From Moringa oleifera (lineage: Eukaryota; Streptophyta; Magnoliopsida; Brassicales; Moringaceae): a DNA stretch of 64,000 nucleotides. The notes beneath the pieces were generated by a model. The model did not search any database, had not been told where the DNA came from, and worked only from the letters and a program-made list of their open reading frames with translations. The DNA lies in assembly GCA_021397835.1 (NCBI GenBank), contig JAJFZO010000230.1, positions 4,830,001 to 4,894,000 on the forward strand, given 5' to 3'. Positions 52,001-64,000 of this stretch are shown here, in pieces (position 1 is the first letter of the stretch; every line of letters starts with the position of its first letter). The position numbers and the translations under genes are program-made.

Positions 52001-55000
52001 TCAGAGGCCCTCCTATTTCTCCCACGCCAAACAATCCAAAAAACTACCTGAGGAATCATCTTCCCCAGCCTTTTTTTATCCTTTCCAAGACCAGTCCCTG
52101 CCCATGCCAACTGTTTTTGCTGTTACCCATGGTAATCCAAGCATGCTCAAAACTGAATTCCAGACTTGGACTGTCCATCTACACCCCAGCAGCAGGTGTT
52201 GTACTGTTTCTTCTTGCCCTTTGCACATGAAGCATCTATTCACCAATATCTTTCCCTGTTTTCTTAAATTATCTGTAGTCAGAATTTTCCCTTTTATTGC
52301 CTCCAAAGTTAAAAAGACAACCTTGGATAGCATAGTTTTTATCAATGTTAAGCTTCCCCTTCTTGAAAGACAAGCTTTTTCCAACCTGAAAAAACTCTCT
52401 TCTCAAGCCTCTCAACCACCAAATTCCATATTGCATCGTCCTTGTATTTAGCACCAAAGACAACCCAAGATATTGTATGAATAGAGTTGTCCGCCTACAT
52501 CCCAACACCCCGGTTAAATATGTGTCATCCGCACCTTCCTCTATAGAAATCAACTCACTCTAAGTCAAAATAACTTTTACTAAAACTACCTCAGAACAAA
52601 GAAATAGACCCCTTAGTTCAACATTTGCTCCTCCCCTACCCAACCAAAAATAATAGTATCATCAACGAAAAGAAGATATGACAGCCGCACTTCACTAATT
52701 GACATCCTTAGTTTGAAATCACGAATAAGATTACCCTCCACTATCCTACTAAGCATCTTATCCAAAGCCTCCATCACCAACATAACACAAGGGAATAACA
52801 GATCAGACTTGGAGCAGCACATATTAAACGGGCACCCATTGATAGATTAATATTCAGTTCATGTTAAGAAATATCCTTTTCCAATTGATTAAGAAAATAT
52901 TCATATCATATCATATCAAAATATGGAAGCCCTAACACCATTACCTAACATTCAAATCCATTAGCATTCAAATTGCTGACAAATACCTGATACTTAATCC
53001 CTTAAGACCAATCCTTAATCAAGCAACAATGTCACTCCTTTCTTCTTAAGAAAGCAAAATATCTACATTATTTCAAAAAAATTACCAAGTATTTTGCATA
53101 CCTTATATACCTTACATCATGATCAAACATATAGATTCTTAAAAATTTACACTTTTTTACTTTTTATTGTGTTTTTAGATTTTTTAAAAGGAATGATCTT
53201 TATTTCAAACTTTATAGTATCCATAAATTATATTATTTTTTATATGATACTTAATAATAGACATGGACAAGAATAGAGGTTCATATTATACTGCACACTT
53301 GATTTTTATTAAACTGGATATAACTACATCCCTAGTTGATTATTTAACTAAACATATTATGATGTTGGTTAATTTCCTTTGCTACTATCTTCAAACATTT
53401 TCAAAGTAAACACACTTTGTTGCAACATTTAAATGTGCGGAGCTACTTAAAAAAGAAACATGAATAGTTCCTAGCATCTAAATGCATCCTATTTTCCCCT
53501 ATAATTTCAGGAAAATGCTCATTAAGAACATAGAATAGTTCTTTCATTGTCATATTGAACAACACACCTAGGTGGACTCATTGGTGCATAAGGATTCCAT
53601 GCTCGGTCTCGCATAGGTGTTCTCATCCCATCATGGATAGGTGTCGCTGCAGAAAACAGAGAAAAACATCATTTTCTTTCTTGATAATGTGTCAAGCACA
53701 CAAGTGACTGATAAAAGAATTCAAATCTTTAAACACGTGATTCAAGACAACATACCTCCTGGATCTCTCATAGGAGTCATATATGGATGAAGAGGAGTTC
53801 GAGAAGGATGCATTGGAGTTTCGCTTCCCATACCATATCTCGATGTGTCACTGGCAAACAAGATTAAACAGTTAAGATTCATCAATAGTAGAATAAATCA
53901 TCAAATTGAGACAAACAGTATCTTTCATTTTTCCTCATAGAAGTCAAAATTGATATCTTACCGGTATGGTGTTGACACGACCACATTATCAGATATAAAA
54001 TTGCGATCAACTGCAAGTAGACAAGCAGTTATAGATCATACAAAGTACTAGAAAACCATTACACATACTTAACAAAAGTGAAATAGACTTGCCTGAGACA
54101 ACCTTCATTTGTGACTCCAACTCAACACGAACCAACTGGCCTTTAACATCAACAACACGCCCACGGTAGCCCTTAAAAGGACCCTGGCGTACTTTAACTG
54201 TAGTACCAACCAAAGAATCATGCCCTCCTCTTCCACCTCTTCCACCTCTATGCCTTCCTCCACCTATGAGAAAAAAATGTAAAAGAAATACAAGCAAGCC
54301 AAAGAGCTAAGAACAGAGCAGCGAACAATACAAGAAAGGCGGATCATACCATCATATGGAGGGCCACCTCTAGGAGTTCTCCTCGGGGATGGAGGTATAG
54401 GATGAGGAGGCTTGAAACTGCCAAACCTCGAATCACCCTAAAAAATTGAAATACATGTAATAAAATCCGGATTATAAGCCCAGGAGAACTGCTTAATCCA
54501 GCACACACACACAGACAGACAAACAAAAAGAAAAAAGGAAAGGTAAAGTAAGAAAAGACCAACAAAATTCTTACACTTCGTGACCCTCCCACAATCGCAC
54601 ACCAATTAGATTTAGCACAAATGAACCCAGCATGCTCAAGGTGATGTCGATCATAGATGAACAAGAGACCCCTGTATATGTGCTCTACAGGACCTTGCTT
54701 TCCCTATACATGAAGATGAACTGTCAATTATCAAGCTACATAATAATAAACCAGACAAAGAAACTAGAAACAGGAAGCTCACTTTGCAAGGACCCTCCAG
54801 AATCCTGACAACATCTTTTACTGAAACAGTATTTTTGTAGCGATCTTGCACGTTATTTTTCTTCTCAATCTTGCACTTGATTTCTCTCAATTTTACAAGA
54901 GCAACCTCAGGTCTCTCTGGAACACCTTTAAGAACCTTCAGGATGGAGAGAAAGAAAACAATGCAGGGGGGAGAAATAAGAGTACAATCAAAAGAGAATG

Positions 55001-57785
55001 TAAAATAGACAGCAGGATGAGTCAGAATATTTACTTGAAATGCTTCACTCTCCACACGTATAATTACTCCAAAACTCAGATTACTGCATGGCATAAAATA
55101 AATATCAGAAATCAATCATAAAAGTAAATGCATCCATTCAGTTGAAAAAGTAACTTACTCTAGTAGCACAAGATCATGCAGCTCATAGTCCCCAATTTTG
55201 GTAACTCCAGTAGTAACCTCAGAGCTCTCCACAACATCATCAGCAAATACACGAATCTGAAGATAATAAAATTGATATGATATATTCCTTTTCACTCAAA
55301 AAGTAAATCTTGAAATTCAAGGAATTGTGCTAATAAATCAGTATGTCACTCACATGTTCCTTAGTTGTATCTGACAGAATGATGAGCACATGCTGCTCAA
55401 CCTTAACAACCATACCCGTTGCTCCTTCCTGAGCCCCAGAGACAACCTTCACATGATTTCCAGGTTCAAAGTACTTGCACAGCTCTTTTTCATTGACAGC
55501 AAGAGTTTTCTGCAAATTATTACCCATAACCACAAATTCTAGCCAATATAAAACAAATTCATACATACGCATAGGAAAAATGATGGAAAATGATGTAAAG
55601 TTCTTACAGGAAGGCCTTTCATTTCTGGTTTCATTTCCGGTCTAATGTGAACGTTCTCTTCATCAACCTTCTCCACCCATCCCTTCAAAGTTTTTAGATC
55701 ACCTTTTACAACAATAACTGCATCACCCTTCATAAAATGGCCTTTCTTTCTGTTTGCAAATAAGGTTGACAGACTAGCAATGTCACCATCTCCATTCTCG
55801 CCAGGTTTTCGGAACTTCTCAAGCTCATCAAAAGTTGGTTTTATGTTTTGTACGCTAATGGACTTCATTGACACCGTTTTGTACAAGAAGCCATCTTTAA
55901 ACAGCATCCCTCCAATATTCTCAAAATAATCACCTGTCATAGGATCTCTTCTGCGCTCTACCCGTATATGCAGTTCCCTGGAGATACATCACAAATACTA
56001 AGACCCAGTAAGTAAGAAGTTGCTACACATACCAATCGCATAAACTAATTTTTGAAAATGATAAAGGTACAGCAGGTGCTACCGAGCTTCATCAATATTC
56101 ATAAAGCGAGGAGGAGGGACAAAAGCCTTCTTCTTCACCACCTCCCTGCCTTCCTGAAACAGAAATGAGTTGTCTTATAACCACCAAAATCCATCAACTA
56201 ATAGTGCAAAAAGCTTCTCCACAACACCAACGGATAAGCAAATGCACAAATCACATAGACCTAACTTCCTGTTTGCCCAAAAAAAAAAATCCCTCCATGT
56301 GTCATACCAATTTATTTGCAAGAGCCTGTAGGTCAATCCTTGGAATTAATTTAACAGTAATCCTTTGTCGGACATTATCCACATCAACTACCTGAGTGGC
56401 AGCAAGATGATTGTTAGATTAAAAAAAGAAGAAGAAGAAGAAGAAATAATTCATAAATAATGAAGAAAAAATGATCATACTTTAGCAAGGTCTCCTTTAT
56501 AAGTCCCAATCTTCATTCTCACCCACGTATCTCGTGAAAGATCAATTGCTTTGCTTTCAACCGAAAGAACATCAGTCATCTCCCGTATTGGAACAAGTAA
56601 TATTTTCTGATTGGAGTATATATTTCGCATACCCTTAATAGCCTGAACCAAAACTGATAGTCAATCAAACACCTCAATCATGACAGAAAGTTCAGCTAAT
56701 GCCTGATTAGAGAACTTGAGAGTGATAAGCCTGATACCATCATGGTACACAATTCAAACATCTCAATCATGACATACCTCCTTCACATGGGCTTCCTTGT
56801 CTGCTTCAATATATATATAATTTTTGAGGTGATCAAGTGCAATAGTAGACCTGATCTGCAGTTCAGGTCCTTTGTCAATACACTTTTGCATTAAGCAAAC
56901 AGCTACCTCCCGCTCACGGCCAATCTGACATACATCCAGAAAAAGTTGAATTAACATATTATGTCCACCGCTCAGAGAAAAATAATAAACTAAAATAGCA
57001 AAGCATTCCTAAGGGAAAGTCAGGAGAGATAACCCTACCGCACATTTCACCATCCACAACTTTGGATCCCTCACAGAAGGCAGAAGGGCCTGTTGCTCAA
57101 CATCTGTGGTCTCCTCGTCATACTCTGTATCTCTTGTCCTGGCATACCTAGCCTGAATTCTAGCTTCAAGAGCTTCAACATCTTCTTGTTCATCCTCCCG
57201 AGGCAGTAAAGGGCGTCTGTGAATCCTTCTACCATCATCTTCATCAGGTAGGTCAGCTCCACCATCTACTATGAAATCTGCACAAGCATTAATGTCCAGC
57301 AAATCTATTAGAATGTGGCAGAAAACCTAGGATCATTAAGATCAAAGGATTCGATTGAAACAGAAACAGTCAAACAATGAGTGACCTGTCAAAAGAAGGA
57401 TTAAGAAAGAGAGAGAGAGAGAGACTTGAAAAGAGGAAAGAGAAATGATAGCCGTACCATCATCCCCATCTTCTTCCTCCTCCTCCCCATCGCTGTCAAC
57501 CTGCGCTTCGAGATCGAAGAACTCAGAGCCAGACCTCTTCTTAGCCTTGTGCCTTCCTCTTCCTCCCCCACCATAATCTTCATCCTCATCCTCCTCATCA
57601 TCTTCCTCGGCGACGTCGTCTATGAAATCCGATCTTCGCCGCTTCCTACTTGATCCCCCTCCTCTATGGCCGTCTTCCTCCTCATCGTATTCCTCTTCCT
57701 CCTCTTCGTCCTCGTCATCAAGCGCCTCCTGATCCTCATAATCGTCATCCATATCGTCGTCGTCAGCGTCTCTGCGACGAGCCAT
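49073..57785 (-). CDS. SPT5: Transcription elongation factor SPT5
   Basis: Twenty-two exons on the minus strand: 57458-57785, 57039-57277, 56778-56924, 56481-56642, 56308-56391, 56083-56153, 55608-55977, 55354-55509, 55159-55256, 55035-55083, 54783-54935, 54575-54703, 54350-54437, 54093-54263, 53962-54010, 53756-53850, 53568-53646, 50422-50476, 50195-50312, 49969-50112, 49667-49767, 49073-49318. They close to 1043 aa, near Arabidopsis SPT5-2 (GTA2). Acidic Asp/Glu-rich N-terminus with a KRRR cluster (1 to about 110); NGN domain at about 183-290 (KLWMVKCAIGREREVAVCLM); KOW domains in exons 7, 8, 12, 14 and 22; a C-terminal repeat region (TPMHPSRTPLHPYMTPMRD, TPIHDGMRTPMRD). Known: with SPT4 it forms DSIF, clamps RNA polymerase II and supports elongation and pausing. 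Exon 14 ends at a GC donor. Intron 17 is 3.1 kb and holds LINE debris. Confidence 0.96.
50590..51720 (-). mobile_element. 5'-truncated LINE relic in SPT5 intron 17, copy 1
   Basis: Minus strand, same direction as SPT5. The translation, broken by stops and frame shifts, has GLGIKSLLSLKKAIARKWLR (about 51640), SLKDLWHGDLSLKEDFSSLF (51228-51431 frame), then zinc-ribbon debris with HPKWLFLHVRQL near 51060, and ends INVLKLWASGNYFVNDE near 50640. These are post-RT and zf-RVT parts of a plant L1-type LINE. The RT domain is absent. Confidence 0.7.
51770..51795. repeat. TG dinucleotide microsatellite
   Basis: A GTGTGTGCGCGTGTGTGTGT run lies between the two LINE copies. Confidence 0.8.
51874..52860 (-). 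mobile_element. 5'-truncated LINE relic in SPT5 intron 17, copy 2
   Basis: Minus strand. It begins in RT (52613-52822 frame: MEALDKMLSRIVEGNLIRDF, then SYLLFVDDTIIFGW with the FVDD active site), passes a 3' RT part (52269-52553 frame), then the zinc-ribbon domain (GKILTTDNLRKQGKILVNRC, FMCKGQEETVQHLLLGCRWT, 52076-52384 frame), and ends WISILNFWNTGNYFVNEEEL (51874-52110 frame). The ending matches copy 1 (GNYFVN-D/E-E), so both belong to one family. Confidence 0.85.
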
Positions 57786-58040
57786 GCCGTTCTTCCGAGG
57801 CTTATACCTCTGGGATAAGGCTAGACTATTGGGGTTAACGTGTCACTGGGTATATCCCCGAAGGGTAACCCGCGCTGAGCGGGCTAGGGTTAGGGTTTGG
57901 AGTTTAGATTGGGAACGGGTTCGAGGTTTACTGGTGACAATGCTGTCGAGTTCATCAATTATAAATAGGTTTGTTTCTCACCCGAAACAAACGAAACTAA
58001 CCACGCCAAGTCAAAATTTAAAATGAATGTTTAATAGTGG
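57786..58040 (-). promoter_or_regulatory. SPT5 5' UTR and promoter with telobox
   Basis: On the minus strand AAACCCTAACCCTAG lies at 57884-57898, a double telomere-like box about 100-110 bases upstream of the ATG. A small GC hairpin (CCCGC/GCGGG, 57869-57883) is beside it. Teloboxes are common near starts of plant genes for the translation and transcription machinery. No clear TATA box is seen. Confidence 0.6.
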
Positions 58041-61000
58041 GTGGATAATCCCTGCTTCCACGTGTCATTATTTTTTCACCTACAAACAATAATATAAAAT
58101 TTTATGTTATTATTATTAAAATTTATTTTATTCCATAAATATTATTTAAAATTATTGATTTTACTTCATCTCTAATTAAATTATAATGTTTTCAACTAAA
58201 TTTTAATATATAAATCATAAATTTTATTAAAAAATTTTAAAATTATTCATAAATATTCATCTTACCATCACAAAAACTTTTTAAATTTTAAAATGATAAA
58301 AATATTTTATAAAAATTTGTACTACATAAAATTTTAAAAAATTTATAAAAAATAGTTGGTTACTAAAAAATTATTTAAATTTAAAAAATAAAATCCAAAT
58401 AAAAGTTCAATCTATTTAAATAAATTTTTAACTATTTTAATAATAAAAATATAATCATTTTTAATCATTTTTATTGAAATTTACTTTAGACAAATTGATA
58501 TATTAAAAATTCATTTTAAAATTTTGATGAGAGAGAGTAAAATTCAAAATTTTAAATGATTTTTATCCCAAATGTTTTAATTAAAAATTTTAAATTATTT
58601 ATTTTTATGATAAAAAATACTAATTGTTTTAAAAAAATTAAAACTAAAATTTACATGCAAAGACAAGTTAATAAAAAACAAAAAAAAAATTCACATCAAA
58701 TATTTAAATTAATACATATATAGAAATACAATAACTATAAAATAAAAAACCATAAATTTAATAAGCAAATCAAATTTTAATATTTACATGAGCTAAGAGT
58801 CCATATCAATATTTAAAATTTAAATTAAGAATTATTATTGATTTAAAATTTTATTATTTTAGGATCAAATTTATAATAATTAAAATTAAAAATATTTTGA
58901 CAAATATCACTAAATTAATTTTTAATTAAAATTTTATAAATAAATATTACTAAATTTAATTTAAAATTATATGAATAAAAGTTAAGATAAAGATCATACA
59001 AAACCCGAGATTTATCTTCTCTTCAACAAACTCACTTTTACAAAGTCAAAACAAACTTTGATAATTAATTTTGATTCAATTATTAATAAATATTATTTGA
59101 AATTATTGATTTTGTACAACCTTTACTTAAATTGTAACATCTTCAAACAAACTTTAATATATAGATCAAATTAAATTTTATCAAAAAATTTTAAAATTAA
59201 AGATATTTAAATTTGAAATCTTTTATAATAAATTTTAACCTGAAATTTTTTATAAATATTCATCTTACCATTACAAAAAAAAATTAAAATTTTAAAGGAT
59301 ATAAATATTTTATAAAAATTTGTATTATATAAAATTTTAAAAAATTCATAAATAAAACTTGTTACTGAAAAATATTCAAATTTAAGAACAAAAATCAAAA
59401 TAAATAATATAATTTATTTAAGTAATTTTTAAAGTATTTTTAATAAAAATATAATTATTTTTATTAAAGTTTAATTTGAACAAAATTAATATATTAGAAC
59501 TTATTTGGAGAAGTTTTTAAAAGTTTGATGAGAAAGAGTAAAAGTTAAAATTTGAAATTTTCTTTATCCTAAATATTTTAATTAAAAATTTTGAATTATT
59601 TACTTGTATCATAAAAAATATACTAATTTTAAATAATAAAAATTTAAAATTAAAATATACATATAATATTTTTTTATGCAAAGAAAAGTTAATAAAAAAA
59701 TTTCACAACAAATATTTACAATAATGCATATATAGAATTATAATAATGATAAAATAAAAAACCTTAAATTTAGTAAACAAATCAAAATTTTTAATATTTG
59801 CATAAGCTAAGAGTTCATATCAATATTTGAAGAATAAAATTAATTTTAACTTTCAAATGTAAATTATAATTATTATTGATTTAAATTGTAACATATCAAA
59901 ACAAAGTTTAATATATGGATTAAATTAAATTTTTCTAAAAAATTAAAGATTAAAGATATTCAAATTTAAAATCTTTTATAACGAATTTTAACTTGAATTT
60001 TCATAAATATTCATCCTACCATCACAAAAAAATTTCAAAATTTCTAAGTGATAAAAAATACTTTATAAAAATTTGTACCATGCAAAAATTTATAAAAGTA
60101 ATTTATTACTTAAAAATTATTCATATTTGAGAAATAAAATCAAAATGGAGAGTAAAATCTATTTGAGTATTTTTTTAAGTATTTTAATAAAAAAAATATA
60201 ATTTAGATTTTCATGATATTTTTAGCAAATTTAATTTATAAAAAATTAGTATATTATAATTTTTTATTATAAATATTTTAATTAAAAAATTACATTATTT
60301 ATATTTTATCATTAAATAAAAATATACTAATTTTAAAAAAAACAAAATTTTAAACCAAAATTTATGTGTAAATTTTTTTTATGGAAATACAAGTTAATAA
60401 CAAAATAAAAATTAAAAAAATTCGCATCACATATTTAAAAAAATGATTTTGGGAATCTTTTTTGCTTTTGAGTTGGGCAGCTGAATTGAACCATCTTTTC
60501 TTTTGGGATGATTATTTTGTAAGTATTCTCTTTCATAATGATTTTGAGAATCTTTTCTACTTTTAAGATGTTGTATTGACTATCTTTTCGTTTTTTGGTA
60601 GGTTGTTTATATTTTTCAAAATTCAAACGGATCTTATGCCATTTGTCAATCGTTTTTTATGATGATATGCTTTCTTGCCTATCATCGTCTTCTTCTAAAT
60701 TATTACCCAGTTGTGGTAGGGCTTGCTTTAATTTTTATTTGTATTCTTTCTTGGATGTTGCTGATGATATGTCATACTAAATCTTACTTTTTGAAGTAAG
60801 AAACTATGCTTGTATTATCTCTTTTGCTTTTATTTTGTTATGATTCTCCATTAACCATTTTGAGACTATTGGTATATCAACTAACTCTGTATTGAAAGAA
60901 TTCACCATTAGATCTTAATCTGTCTAACCAAAGTCTTATTGTATGACGGTAGTAATTGTTGTATCACCATATAGTCCCAACAGATTATCCACATAACAGC

Positions 61001-64000
61001 AAAAATTGCATTAAACATTAAAATTTGCATTTTTATCACAAGATTAATGTGTTTTGAAAACTCTTCAAATCTTTGTAATATTCTTGGTGAAAAAATTTCA
61101 GGAATACTTCTCATATAAAACCACCATTTTAAAAATCAGTTTGAAAATATCTTTGAATAATTTCAATCAAAATGAAAAAATCATAAATAATAAATTTTTT
61201 TATAAAAAATATATTGTACCACACATTTTTGTAACCTTCGTAATTATAAACTTATAGTACAAATTTTTAAGAAAAATATTTTGCTGTAAATAATTTCTGA
61301 TTTGTTTTGTTATGACTCTTTTTTATTCTATACTTGGAGTAAGCAATCATTGAAAGGTCATAAAGGTAATAAAAATATTTTTATTTTCTACCTCTACAGG
61401 TATGTAGGTATATGTGATTGGGATAAAGATGTTTTTGAATATATATTGGGTTTCTAGTTTTGAATGAGAAGATTTTTGTTTCAGGTTTAGACTTGATGGG
61501 GAATAGACAGGTAGCCCGATGTTTGACGAATAATATGGTAATTATGGAATAAGTGATCTTGTTGAACTTGATTCTAATACACCCGCATATGTTCAAATTA
61601 ATGAAGAAAAGTAAGAAGGGTACCTTTGGATTGTTTTGTCTATTTTAGGTGTATTAGATTGGTTCGATCCTACAATCTTAATGCATAAAACTCTAGAGTT
61701 CTAGTAGCTGCTTTTGATGAAAATAGAGGTTAGATAAGGATTCTCATCTTTTCTCTATTTTTTCTCTAAGAATTCTCTGGTCAAAAAATATGGAATAAAT
61801 TTTTTTTATATATATAAATTCAATTTTAATTGATAAAATTGCTTGCCATCTAATAAAAATTTGTTTTGATACTAAATTTTAAACATTTTTTTGTAAAAAT
61901 TTTTTTTATGCTTTGCAAATAATTTAAAAAAAAAACTTTATTGTACAAATCATCTTGAAATTTTATGGTATACGAAACTATAGATAATATTTTTTTTTAA
62001 TAGTTGAATATTTTTCTTGAGCCTTAGACCACATCCTTGAATAATACATCACTATTTATTTTTGTCCTTTTATTATCTTGATAAGGATTCCTCCAAATCT
62101 TATTTTAGATATATTTGTCTTTACTTTTTTGTCTTTTATTTTTTTCTTTAGCACTCTATCCATAATGTCTTCTATCCATGCAAGAAGATTATTTTTTTAA
62201 TCTTTTAAACAATAGTTTACTTATTTATCTAAGATTTAGGATAAAATCTAACTCATAATTGAAGTCACTTAAAATCTCTAAAGTTGTATTTTGTCTTTTA
62301 TTTCTTTTGAAAATTTATTTGCAAATTCTATTGCCCTAGTCATATGATTAATTGTCCTTTAAAATATTTCATATCTTAAAAATCTAACTTTTGTTTAGAA
62401 TAATTTCATCTTTTGGCTGATATTACACAAATAAAATTTAAGATAAAGATCATATAAGATCTTGAGATTTATCTTTTATTCCAACAAACCTACTTTTACA
62501 AAGTCAAAATAAACTTTGATAATCAATTTTGATTGCATTTATTAAATAAATTTTATTTAAAACTATTGATTTTATTTTATCTCTAATTTAATTATAACGT
62601 CTTCCAACAACCTTTGACATATGAATCAAATTAAATTTTATAAAAAAATTAGTCAAAAATTATTCAAATGTGAAGAATTAAATCAAAATGGAATTTAAAA
62701 TCTATTTAAGTAATTCTTTTTAAAAATATTTTAATAACAAAAATATTATTAATTTTTCTCAATCATTTTTATTAAGACCCAATTTGGATAAAATTAATAA
62801 ATAAAAATTTATTTAAATATTTTTTAAAAATCAATATTTTATCAAGAAAAGAGTGCAAAACTAAGATTTAAAATAACATTTACCAAAAAAATTTATTATG
62901 CAAAATAATACTTATAAATTTTTAAATAAAATTATTAAATTTATAAATTATTGCTATAATAATAATGTGAAAAATTAATATTTAATCTCATAATTAATAT
63001 AAAAATATAAACTATAATAATAATATAATATATTTAAAATTATTTACTATGCATAACTAGGTTAATTATAAATTATTTAAATTTTAAATCAAAATAAATA
63101 ATATCTATAATTAAAAAATAAGAAATATTGAAAACAAAATTGTATTGATTTTGAAGATTTAAAATGCTATAATTCATCTTCTAACTTCTGGAACAAAAAT
63201 AAAATTTGCTCATAGAGGAGTATGGAAGTCTATCTCCCTTAACTATGCTTGACTATTTATAGTAAATAAAGTAGAACACATTATTGTGAAAATCTTGTCA
63301 ATAAAGATTTGTTTTTGCCTTTTATTTTCTTCTTTTGCATTATTATTTTTTCTTATGAGTTGGCTTCCCTTACTTTTACTAACCATCATCCTTCTTGTAT
63401 TCTTTATGACTTGAAGCCATAAGAATTTAAGGGCTTTTTTTATACATAAATTATCAACACATATTATTCATGGATATTTAAATACACATAATAATAATAT
63501 GCATGAGTAATTAAATGAGAAAAACTTATAAATTATTTAGGTAAATTGCTATACTTGCATTTTTTTTGAAGGTAAATTTTTTTTTTTCACTTTTAGAAAT
63601 TGGTATAGTGTTGTTCAGTAAAAGTTTAGCTACTTTGTCATTTTTTATTATATTGCCTACATATATTTATAAATATTACTCATAGGTAAAATATTATAAA
63701 GTTGTCCACATATAAGTAGAAATGTTATATATATGTGCAAAATATATTTTAAAATTACTAGTAATGATAGGTGAGATACATTTTGTCTTGTTTAGCTAGA
63801 ATTTATGATCATAAATGCTGAAAGGATAACTTTTCGCTTTTGTAAGCTCGATGGATTTGATTCTTGAATCTTAAAGAATAAACTTGAATCTTAGTGGTTC
63901 TGGGAGACATTTTTAAAGAATAAAATGAAAGTTTGATAGGAGTATCCATCACTTTTTTTTTTTCCACATAAAAACTTTTTAGTCAAAAAATCTGAGATAA
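58041..64000. other. AT-rich intergenic DNA with repeat copies
   Basis: No gene found. Copies of the AT-rich dispersed repeat occur at about 58130-58980, 58980-59850, 59880-60400 and 62440-62950. Between them (60430-62400) are unremarkable AT-rich sequence and short frames. The 63-codon frame at 60435-60626 (minus) and neighbours could be old transposon debris, but I cannot place them. Confidence 0.55.
58130..60400 (+). repeat. Three diverged head-to-tail copies of the AT-rich dispersed repeat
   Basis: Three units, about 58130-58980, 58980-59850 and 59880-60400, carry the same ordered blocks: TATTCAT-TTACCAT-ACAAAAA, TTTATAAAAATTTGTA, then AAAATCAAAATAA-type, then a GATGAGA-AGAGTAAAA block (58529 and 59529), and ATTTTAATTAAAAATTTT. 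The third copy is shorter. Order and orientation are the same in all three. Confidence 0.6.

Noticed and set aside
57401..57653. Frames in other phases and strands over SPT5 exon 1
   Set aside because: Shadows of the GAN-rich acidic region.
60435..61257. Lys-rich minus-strand frame (63 codons) and neighbours as a possible retroelement gag
   Set aside because: Some resemblance in composition only; no zinc knuckle, protease or collinear motif could be found.

Overview
This is nuclear DNA of a flowering plant, almost certainly a eudicot. The genes carry spliceosomal introns, they belong to plant-only families (PPR, TBL, TED, PIN), and they sit between long AT-rich tracts, LTR and non-LTR retrotransposon relics and a fragment of plastid tRNA. 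Nothing bacterial is present. I do not name a species.

Layout. 1-1038: 3' end of a pentatricopeptide-repeat gene (+). 3488-6261: trichome-birefringence-like (TBL) wall O-acetyltransferase, 3 exons (+). 7269-7796: small proline-rich membrane protein of the TED6/TED7 type (+). 10382-11704: plastid acyl-ACP desaturase, 2 exons (+). 11.7-20.4 kb: AT-rich, with a decayed hAT/ZMYM1-type transposase, a Ty3/gypsy chromodomain-end fragment and copies of an AT-rich dispersed repeat. 20406-23681: class-P alcohol dehydrogenase, ADH1 type, 10 exons (-). 24.9-37.9 kb: a transposon graveyard holding two LINE relics, copia relics, a plastid trnT-GGU fossil and a well-preserved copia element (31920-37744) with 683/684-bp LTRs. 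The larger LINE is split twice by LTR elements. 40548-44780: auxin carrier PIN6, 7 exons (-). 49073-57785: transcription elongation factor SPT5, 22 exons (-), with two 5'-truncated LINEs inside intron 17. 58-64 kb: AT-rich intergenic DNA with diverged, partly tandem repeat copies.

Gene relationships. The genes are independent units, not operons. Two neighbour pairs match Arabidopsis order as I recall it: TED6-like next to SAD6-like (At1g43790/At1g43800) and ADH1 next to PIN6 (At1g77120/At1g77110). TBL and TED products both act on secondary-wall formation. ADH1 is a classic low-oxygen gene, and SAD6 is reported as hypoxia-responsive in Arabidopsis.

I found no convincing new biological system. 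The most rewarding non-genic structures are the nested LINE/copia/copia insertion, the AT-rich repeat family seen at eight places, telobox clusters in the copia LTRs, the plastid tRNA fossil, the paired LINEs in the SPT5 intron and a GC-AG intron in SPT5. Exon coordinates were joined by hand from splice signals, reading-frame phase and family conservation; all coding lengths close in frame.
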